A stretch of 64,000 bases of DNA, from contig NZ_JACSMA010000001.1 of assembly GCF_018618415.1 (NCBI RefSeq), forward strand, positions 558,001 to 622,000. Reading direction: 5' to 3'. The DNA comes from Exiguobacterium sp. s146. Lineage in GTDB: Bacteria > Bacillota > Bacilli > Exiguobacteriales > Exiguobacteriaceae. Made by a program: the position numbers and the translations under genes. A model generated the notes under the pieces. That model was given only the letters and a program-made list of their open reading frames with translations. It was not told where the DNA came from and searched no databases. This document shows, piece by piece, positions 58,723-64,000 of this stretch. Position 1 is the first letter of the stretch, and every line of letters starts with the position of its first letter.

Positions 58723-59384
58723 GCGTGTTCGATTCTAAAGTCTTCCCAATGCGACCGGGCTTGTGTGCGGATCCGCTCCGACACTTCCTTGCTACCGAGC
58801 AAGATGCCGTACCAACGCCTCGCGTCCTCATACAGACCGAGCGCGGCCGACAAGTCGGCGATCCGCAGCATGAGCTGGTCGTACGGGAGGCCGGTCCGGA
58901 CTTGGTCCGTGTACGCCTCTTGTACTTCGTTGTATTTGTCGAGCGTCCGTTTCATCCATTCCTTCTCGGACGCCTCATTCCCCGTCAGGCGATACATCCA
59001 GACGAGCCGCATGCCGAGCATGGCGACGACGGACGGCTTCTGGCCGCTCAGTTGGGCCGTCACGACGGCGAACTTGTAGAGCCGGATGACGTGATCGGCC
59101 GAGCGGTCGCCCGCGAGCGCCTCGGCATTGACCCGGTCGAAGTAGCCATTCTCGAGCGCTTCGCGATGCGTCTTTCGCACCTTGTCGAACGAGTCGTGGA
59201 AGACGAGGTGACAATGGCTACAGACGGTCGGCTCATAAAAGTACGGGTTGGCACCGTCGTACGTCGTATACCCGTCCTTCGCAACTTCCTGCGGTCGGAT
59301 ATGACGCGACAAGACACGCGGCGTCTCGCTTTGCTTCAAGCAATACGGACATTTTACTTTTTTCGAAAAGATATGTTCTGCCAT
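58719..59384 (-). CDS. DUF2225 zinc-ribbon/TPR-like protein
   Basis: 221 residues. The N-terminal CPYCLKQSETPRVLS and VCSHCHLVFHD give two Cys pairs of a zinc ribbon. The remaining 160 residues are helical repeats (LRIADLSAALGLYEDARRWY), the DUF2225 layout. The function of the family is unknown. The second of two adjacent ATGs (59384) is better spaced from GAGGTGAG; the first (59387) almost touches it. It is the last gene of a six-gene operon containing flagellar paralogues, and starts about 10 bases after yaaR. Confidence 0.85.
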   Translation of the reverse strand: MAEHIFSKKVKCPYCLKQSETPRVLSRHIRPQEVAKDGYTTYDGANPYFYEPTVCSHCHLVFHDSFDKVRKTHREALENGYFDRVNAEALAGDRSADHVIRLYKFAVVTAQLSGQKPSVVAMLGMRLVWMYRLTGNEASEKEWMKRTLDKYNEVQEAYTDQVRTGLPYDQLMLRIADLSAALGLYEDARRWYGILLGSKEVSERIRTQARSHWEDFRIEHA

Positions 59385-59393
59385 CATCTCACC

Positions 59394-59837
59394 TCACACG
59401 TATACGTTGACGAGCAGGCCACGAATCTCGCCGACCTGGTCGAGGAGCGACAGACGTGATGCTTCGCCCGAGATGACCTGGTCCGTTAGCGCGAGCAGCT
59501 TCTGGTCGACTTGTTCGACAATCTTATAGATTTTGGCGCGACCGCGGCGGTTGAAGCCGCGTTTGTCCTCGAGGCGAAGCGCCGCGTCAACGGCGTCTTT
59601 CATAAAGTCTTTAATGAGCTGTTTATATTCAGCGAGTGACTCGACCGTCTGGCTCTCGGCGAGGAGCTCACCTTTCTCGTGGATGGCCGCGATTTGGCGT
59701 TGGAAGCGCTCGTGCTCGCGGTCCTCACGTTTTTGACCGATGACGTTCTGGAACGATACGCCGGGCTCAGCCTCGGGGCGTTTCGCCTTACCGGCGCCGT
59801 GAAGCGACTGCGTCTCCATGATGCGACGAATGTCCAT
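59394..59837 (-). CDS. yaaR: YaaR-family protein (DUF327)
   Basis: 147 residues. YKQLIKDFMKDAVDAALRLE, FNRRGRAKIYKIVEQVDQKLLALT and ISGEASRLSLLDQVGEIRGLLVNVYV are the DUF327/YaaR pattern. The family is found in Firmicutes and spirochaetes and its role is unknown. Here it sits directly behind a flagellin gene, which hints at a motility link. AAGGAAGGA precedes the ATG. Confidence 0.88.
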   Translation of the reverse strand: MDIRRIMETQSLHGAGKAKRPEAEPGVSFQNVIGQKREDREHERFQRQIAAIHEKGELLAESQTVESLAEYKQLIKDFMKDAVDAALRLEDKRGFNRRGRAKIYKIVEQVDQKLLALTDQVISGEASRLSLLDQVGEIRGLLVNVYV

Positions 59838-59857
59838 AGGATCCGTCCTTCCTTAAG

Positions 59858-60682
59858 TTAGTTCAACAATTGTAGCACGCCTTGCGGCAAGGCGTTCGAC
59901 TGGGCGATCATCGCCATGCCGGATTGGTTCAAGATGTTGAGGCGGGCGAAGTCCATCATCTCGCGCGCCATGTCGGCGTCACGGATGCGTGACTCGGACG
60001 CCGTCAAGTTCTCGGACCCGATCGTCACGACGCTCACGTTCGCCTCGAGCCGGTTCTGGATGGCACCGAGTTTTGAACGTTCGAGTGATACCTTTTGAAT
60101 CGCGGCGTCGAACTTGGCGATGGCGTCATTGGCGCCACCTTGTGTCGTCACGTCTAAGCCGTCGATTCCGAGCGCGCCGGCGCGCATGTCGTCGACGTTC
60201 AAGACGACGCCCTCGCCGCTGCCGGCACCGAGTTGGAAGAAGAGCGTCTCATTGCCGGCGATAAAGTCACCGTTCATGATTTTCTTCGAGTTGAACTCGG
60301 TCGTCTCGGCAATCCGGGTCACTTCATCCGTGAGCGCAGCAATCTCGTCTTGAATCGCCTTGGCGTCATCACCGCTCAGCGTCCCGTTCGACGCTTGGAC
60401 CGACAACTCGCGCATCCGCTGCAGGAGGGCGTGCGTCTCGCTCATCCCGCCTTCAAGCGTCTGGGTGAGCGAGATACCGTCGAGCGTGTTGCGTTCGGCC
60501 ATCGACAACGAGTCGAGCCGGATGCGCATCTTCTCAGAGATGGCGAGTCCGGCCGCGTCGTCGGACGCCTTGTTGATGCGGACCCCGCTCGAGAGGCGGT
60601 CCATCGTCTTCTTCATCGTCGCCTGATTGACGGTGAGCGATGAGTAGGCTTTCAGTGCCTGGACGTTATTGGTAATTTTCAT
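59858..60682 (-). CDS. Third flagellin (divergent, GC-rich)
   Basis: 274 residues, the same size as Hag but with GC-rich codons and clear divergence. It has D0/D1 regions KITNNVQALKAYSSLTVNQA and DRLSSGVRINKASDDAAGLA. The C-terminus is ESRIRDADMAREMMDFARLN, ending VLQLLN. It is a minimal D0/D1 flagellin without an insert. GGAGGAAA precedes the ATG. It overlaps the preceding fliS-like gene by 17 bases, so the putative chaperone and its client are coupled. It lacks a sigma-D type promoter of its own. Confidence 0.92.
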   Translation of the reverse strand: MKITNNVQALKAYSSLTVNQATMKKTMDRLSSGVRINKASDDAAGLAISEKMRIRLDSLSMAERNTLDGISLTQTLEGGMSETHALLQRMRELSVQASNGTLSGDDAKAIQDEIAALTDEVTRIAETTEFNSKKIMNGDFIAGNETLFFQLGAGSGEGVVLNVDDMRAGALGIDGLDVTTQGGANDAIAKFDAAIQKVSLERSKLGAIQNRLEANVSVVTIGSENLTASESRIRDADMAREMMDFARLNILNQSGMAMIAQSNALPQGVLQLLN

Positions 60683-61046
60683 AGCGGTTTCCTCCTGCCG
60701 GTACGGGTTTCAGACGGGCATTCTCGATCGCCTCGCCCCATGTCTGGTCGAGCTCGGTCGCGAGACCGTGAAGCTCCTCGATTTTATCCATGTCTTGCTC
60801 GATCAGCGCCTCGAGGCTCGATTTCGCCATATAGAGGTAAAGCTCATCGAGTTGAGCTGAAATAATGCCACCGCCGTCGTGGAGGCCTTGGTGAAGCTTC
60901 GCGAGCAGTTCACGCGCTTGGCGCAAATGGCGGTTGCGTTCGGCGATGGTCGCCGTCCTGGCTTGTTCATAATGATAGACGAGCGCGTGGAGCATCGCTT
61001 GGGTCAGCTCTTCCGGGCTCATTTCGTATAGTCGGTTCGGGTTCAT
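60666..61046 (-). CDS. Divergent FliS-like flagellin chaperone
   Basis: 126 residues with the FliS helix pattern in diverged form: MSPEELTQAMLHALVYHYEQ, LLAKLHQGLHDGGGIISAQL, DELYLYMAKSSLEALIEQD and LDQTWGEAIENA. The typical NPYxxY start is replaced by NPNRLYE. It lies immediately upstream of the third flagellin, with a 17-base overlap, and probably serves it. It overlaps ylqH by 4 bases. Confidence 0.82.
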   Translation of the reverse strand: MNPNRLYEMSPEELTQAMLHALVYHYEQARTATIAERNRHLRQARELLAKLHQGLHDGGGIISAQLDELYLYMAKSSLEALIEQDMDKIEELHGLATELDQTWGEAIENARLKPVPAGGNRYENYQ

Positions 61047-61333
61047 GATGGGTCTCCTTTGATGGTGTCGAGTTCTTCAATCAGTAATAGCACTTCGGCC
61101 ATGACGTCATACAGTTGGGGCGGAATCGCGTCCCCGAGGTCGAGGTCGAGCAGGTGGCCAAGGAGCGAATGGTCATGCTCGATGGCGACGCCGCGCGCTC
61201 TCGCCTCATCTAAGATTTTATCGGCGACGGCGCCGGTGCCGCGGGCGACGATGACCGGGGAGCGGTCAATCGTCTCGTCATAGCGGACGACGGCGGCCGT
61301 CTTGCGCTTTGTCAAATCCATGCGTTGATACAT
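61043..61333 (-). CDS. ylqH: YlqH, FlhB C-terminal domain homologue
   Basis: 96 residues. KTAAVVRYDETIDRSPVIVA, ADKILDEARARGVAIEHDHS, LGHLLDLDLGDAIPPQLYDVMAEV is the cytoplasmic domain of FlhB/EscU without the membrane part. The NPTH autocleavage motif of FlhB is absent; the sequence starts after that point. Such FlhX/YlqH proteins can replace the C-terminal piece of FlhB in the export gate. GGAGGCTGTT precedes the ATG. It follows ylqG by 9 bases, as in B. subtilis. Confidence 0.9.
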   Translation of the reverse strand: MYQRMDLTKRKTAAVVRYDETIDRSPVIVARGTGAVADKILDEARARGVAIEHDHSLLGHLLDLDLGDAIPPQLYDVMAEVLLLIEELDTIKGDPS

Positions 61334-61342
61334 AACAGCCTC

Positions 61343-63007
61343 CTAGATGCGGAAATCATAGCCGGTCGTCTCGAGCGTCGGGCGCTCGGTCTCCGGTCGG
61401 TCAGACTTCGTCAATGGGCGGAACTGGGTCGTCACACTCTTGTAGCCGATCGCCTCGAGCGTCGTCTCGATCTTGCCGAGTAGGGGACGGGCGAGTGCCT
61501 CGACGGTCGGGTCATCGTGTTCGAGCGTGAGCCGGAGATTCCGGTCGATCGCTTCGAGCTTGACGCCGATCTCGCCGAGCCGTGGCGTCTCGAGCCGGAT
61601 ATAGAGCACACTGTTCTCCCAGTCGACGACGTCCCCAGCCTCCCGGTTTTGGATATGGACGTGGATGCCGGTGTCGATCTCTTGGACTTTCGCCGGCAAG
61701 GCGAGGATGAGCTGGTGGAGCTGCCCGCCGTCGAGCCGATTCAACGTCTGTTGGACTTGGAAGAACGAGGCGAGCCGTTGCGCCTCGGGTGTCGCCGCGT
61801 CGGCTTTCATCGACAGCGTCGACGCCTGGACGCGCTGCGCCGTCTCTTGGATGACGCGGCCCGATAGGTTCGGGTCGACTTTGAACGGCGTGACGCGCGG
61901 CAGTTCGCCGGCACGGGTCGCCTGATGCGGGATGTATTCGAGACGGACGTGATTCGGCACGTACCGGAACTCGTTCAAGCTGGCGCGCACTTCTTTGATG
62001 AGCGCGGCGCTCTCGGCCGGTTTCGTCGACAGCAACCCGAGGGCGACGTCGAGCTTCGCTGTCATCGCGACGAGCGCCTTCTCTTGGGTCGCGCTCGTAT
62101 GTAACAAGGCGTCCGTCTTTTGGATGAGTTGCGTCAAGCGGGTCGATACCGTCTCGAGCGCGGGCCGGGCCTGATGCGGGTTCGTCTCGACGAGGGTGGC
62201 GACTTGGCCGAGTTGTTTCGTCACCGTCACTTGTTCGCTTCGGAACGTGTTCGTCACGGTCGCGAGATGCGTCGTCACTTCTTTGACGAGCACCGGGCGT
62301 CCGAGGGCAGGCGGTAACGCCTCGCGCGGTTCGATGCGCACAGGGCGCGGCTCCGGCAACTCGTTGATGAGCCGGTCGACCGTCTCCGGTGTCGGTGTCA
62401 TACGCTCGCTGACCGGGCGCGACAGGTTGACGTGCTCGATGAACCGTTCTTTCTGCGGGTATGGCGCGTCGGGCGCCGGTAGTTTAAGTTGTTGTCTCGC
62501 TTCATCTAATGACGCGATGGCGAGATCGCGCGCGACGTCACGCGGGAGCGTCGGCGCCTCGACTGTCTTCAGCCAAAGGACGGCGTCGCGCATGTCGCCT
62601 TTGAAGACGGTCTCGAGCAGTCGCACCGTGTCCTCGTTCATCGGCAACCGTCCCGATTGGAGCAGACGGCTGACGGCGCTGCGGACCTCGGGCGGGAGCG
62701 ATGCGAGCAACGCCTGAATCTTCGTATCGAGTTTCACCGGTTGACCGGTTGACGTGTCCGGCGTCTCGCTCTCGGGCTTGACGACGATTGTCGCGATGAG
62801 CTGGCCGTCCTGTTCGGCGAGCGTCAGTTGAAACGGGTTCGTCTTCGGGAGCCCGCCCTCGAACGTGACCTCGACGTGCTCGCCGTTGATTTTGACGATC
62901 CCGGTGTCGGGTCCGGTCTGTTTGACGAGCTCGGCTTTATAGATGCGGTTCGTCTGGATGCCGGCTGTGACCGCGACGGCCGCGGTCATGGGGGCTTGGA
63001 TTTGCAT
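61343..63007 (-). CDS. ylqG: YlqG-like protein with FliK-type C-terminal domain
   Basis: 554 residues. There is no signal or membrane helix. The N-terminal 60 residues are beta-rich and the middle is Pro/Thr/Glu-rich and helical. The C-terminal 120 residues (IHVHIQNREAGDVVDWENSV, LYIRLETPRLGEIGVKLEAI, LRLTLEHDDPTVEALARPLL) resemble the hook-length-control domain of FliK. The pairing with ylqH matches B. subtilis. The ATG at 63007 follows GAGGTGA; the frame begins at 63025. It is the first gene of the accessory operon. A role as a secreted ruler or substrate-switch factor is inference. Confidence 0.8.
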   Translation of the reverse strand: MQIQAPMTAAVAVTAGIQTNRIYKAELVKQTGPDTGIVKINGEHVEVTFEGGLPKTNPFQLTLAEQDGQLIATIVVKPESETPDTSTGQPVKLDTKIQALLASLPPEVRSAVSRLLQSGRLPMNEDTVRLLETVFKGDMRDAVLWLKTVEAPTLPRDVARDLAIASLDEARQQLKLPAPDAPYPQKERFIEHVNLSRPVSERMTPTPETVDRLINELPEPRPVRIEPREALPPALGRPVLVKEVTTHLATVTNTFRSEQVTVTKQLGQVATLVETNPHQARPALETVSTRLTQLIQKTDALLHTSATQEKALVAMTAKLDVALGLLSTKPAESAALIKEVRASLNEFRYVPNHVRLEYIPHQATRAGELPRVTPFKVDPNLSGRVIQETAQRVQASTLSMKADAATPEAQRLASFFQVQQTLNRLDGGQLHQLILALPAKVQEIDTGIHVHIQNREAGDVVDWENSVLYIRLETPRLGEIGVKLEAIDRNLRLTLEHDDPTVEALARPLLGKIETTLEAIGYKSVTTQFRPLTKSDRPETERPTLETTGYDFRI

Positions 63008-63066
63008 AGTTGTCACCTCGACCAATATATCGACCTCTTTTTCAAAAAGTGAAGTGAAACCGGCAG

Positions 63067-63096
63067 AAAAAAACCTCCCGTCGAATCGACGGAAGG
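63067..63096 (-). terminator. Terminator of comK
   Basis: On the minus strand CCTTCCGTCG pairs with CGACGGGAGG (one G-U) followed by seven U. Confidence 0.88.
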
Positions 63097-63097
63097 G

Positions 63098-63592
63098 TCA
63101 AGAGTTGAGCGTGGCACTCTGGTTTAATTGTTGGAACCGCGCGACGAGTTCGCCCGTCGCTTTCAACTGATTGCGGAGGACGTATGAGGTCGCATTCGTG
63201 GTGATCCGGTGACCGTTCTGGGTGACGACCAAGCCTTTCGACTCGATCGGGTCGCTCGTGATGTCACGGATGTGCGACCAGGCGTACCATTCACATTCAG
63301 GCCGTTTCGGGGACATCGTCGGGAAGAAGACGAGCCCGGACGTCGGTTCGATGACGACCGGCACTTTGCCTTTGATTCCGGCGACGCGCTTGGCGACAAA
63401 GATGCGCTCCTCAATCGAACTGCTGTACTGGCGGCAGGAGAGCTGCAAGAGCTGGTAGGGCCGGAGCGGGGTCTTGATCTCGGAGCCGTCCTCGAGAATG
63501 ACTCGTGATTCCCAAGCTGTCTCGTAACATGGCATAATAGCGACCGTTCGCTTCGTAATACGGTACTTTTCCTCGGAATGGTAGGGGCGCAT
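63098..63592 (-). CDS. comK: ComK-family competence transcription factor, short form
   Basis: 164 residues. LRPYQLLQLSCRQYSSSIEE, VPVVIEPTSGLVFFPTMSPK, RPECEWYAWSHI and LRNQLKATGELVARF match ComK, which activates the DNA-uptake genes, including comFA. The B. subtilis protein is about 192 residues and ends in a tail carrying the MecA-binding FMLYPK; that tail is missing here. The ATG at 63592 has AAAAGGAC upstream at a rather long spacing. No clear AAAA-N5-TTTT K-box was seen in front of comFA in this window. It is divergent from the cold-shock gene. Confidence 0.88.
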   Translation of the reverse strand: MRPYHSEEKYRITKRTVAIMPCYETAWESRVILEDGSEIKTPLRPYQLLQLSCRQYSSSIEERIFVAKRVAGIKGKVPVVIEPTSGLVFFPTMSPKRPECEWYAWSHIRDITSDPIESKGLVVTQNGHRITTNATSYVLRNQLKATGELVARFQQLNQSATLNS

Positions 63593-63671
63593 ATGGCTGC
63601 ACCGTCCTTTTCGTATTAGATTTTCAGGCTCGGCTCGCCCGGATGGCGTACAAACCTAAATCATCCCCTTC

Positions 63672-63700
63672 ATGATATATCACAAAATATGTAAATTCAA
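63672..63700 (-). promoter_or_regulatory. Promoter candidate of comK
   Basis: On the minus strand: -35 TTGAAT (63695-63700), 17-base spacer, -10 TATCAT (63672-63677). The surrounding DNA is A/T-rich. Confidence 0.5.
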
Positions 63701-63780
63701 TAACTCTATATGAAAAGTAGGGAAATATAATTCCAATGTAAGCCAAAAGACGATTCATTTACAAAAAATTGAGAAAGTGT

Positions 63781-63809
63781 TTGTCACGCTTCCAAGAAGG
63801 TGGTAAGAT
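63781..63809 (+). promoter_or_regulatory. Sigma-A promoter of the cold-shock gene
   Basis: -35 TTGTCA (63781-63786), 17-base spacer, -10 TAAGAT (63804-63809) with a TGG extension. The leader would be about 50 bases. Confidence 0.7.
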
Positions 63810-63865
63810 TACCGATAGAGGGAAAGCCTCTGTATTCTTCAATGGTGAAAGGAATGGATTTACAC

Positions 63866-64000
63866 ATGGTAGGTAAAGTAAAATGGTTTAACTCAGAAAA
63901 AGGTTTTGGATTCATCGAAGTAGAAGGCGGCAAAGACGTATTCGTACACTTCTCTGCAATCCAAACTGACGGCTACAAATCACTTGACGAAGGTCAAGAG
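63866..64000 (+). CDS. csp: Cold-shock protein (CspA family), 5' part
   Basis: 45 codons are in the window and the frame is open at the end. [20 protein letters not shown] and [12 protein letters not shown] carry both RNA-binding motifs (RNP1 GFGFI, RNP2 VFVHF) of the small single-domain Csp proteins, which melt mRNA structure in the cytoplasm. GTGAAAGGAA precedes the ATG. The adenine-rich codons fit a very highly expressed gene. Confidence 0.95.
   Translation, partial: MVGKVKWFNSEKGFGFIEVEGGKDVFVHFSAIQTDGYKSLDEGQE

Noticed and set aside
1-64000. CRISPR arrays, tRNA, rRNA, transposons or prophage
   Set aside because: No regularly spaced repeats, no tRNA cloverleaf noticed, no transposase, integrase or phage structural gene among the frames.

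Overview
The window looks like chromosomal DNA of a motile, Gram-positive Bacillota. Exiguobacterium or a close relative is the best guess. This is an inference from gene content and order, not from a database match. The block lytR-type gene - yvyE - degS - degU - degV-family gene - comFA - comFC - yvyF - flgM - flgN - flgK - flgL - yviE - fliW - csrA - hag - flaG - fliD - fliS - fliT follows the order known from Bacillus subtilis. Here it is interrupted by a trehalose operon, a CNNM gene and several small inserts. Most of the DNA is GC-rich, with C/G-ending codons. No rRNA, tRNA, CRISPR array, transposase or phage gene was seen.

Layout. 0-5 kb: the end of a CBS protein, an internally duplicated hypothetical, a Cys-rich pentapeptide protein and a luciferase-like/MFS operon. 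4.6-15.5 kb: many small redox and electrophile-stress units (HxlR, cupin, aldo/keto reductase, LrpC-like, AhpD-like, MhqO/MhqD-like under an apparent MhqR-type operator). Among them lie an M3 peptidase, a free PTS IIA protein, an XRE regulator and a YhaQP-type exporter. 15.8-25 kb: an acyltransferase, Asp23, beta-phosphoglucomutase behind two cre-like sites, a Rok-like protein, TagO and an LCP protein (wall teichoic acid), YvyE, DegS/DegU and a DegV protein. 24.7-28.8 kb: treR-treP-treA with a double TreR operator. TreP has no IIA domain, so the free IIA protein at 9.6 kb is a plausible phosphodonor.

28.9-46 kb: CNNM protein, comFA/comFC, the flagellar late operon up to csrA, a diguanylate cyclase, two divergent YitT proteins, a DMT exporter, a two-domain GNAT and a chemotaxis receptor. 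46-55.5 kb: the filament region with sigma-D type promoters. It holds hag with a structured GGA-rich leader, two AT-rich glycosylation-type genes (one a TPR-GT4-methyltransferase fusion), flaG-fliD-fliS-fliT and a second flagellin about 250 residues longer than the first. 55.6-58.7 kb: a DUF3021 protein, a small acidic protein behind direct repeats, a tandem lipoprotein pair whose first copy is frameshifted, a DinB-like protein and a candidate structured RNA.

58.7-63.0 kb (minus strand): a compact six-gene operon of ylqG (FliK-like), ylqH (FlhB C-domain), a divergent fliS, a third flagellin, yaaR and a DUF2225 gene. It looks like an accessory flagellar export/filament module. The window ends with a short ComK homologue, divergent from the start of a cold-shock gene.

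The genes link motility, competence and exponential/stationary switching: DegS/DegU, ComK with ComFA/ComFC, FlgM, FliW-CsrA acting on hag, and c-di-GMP. The most interesting material is the glycosylation island, the accessory flagellin operon and the unassigned RNA at 58.5 kb.
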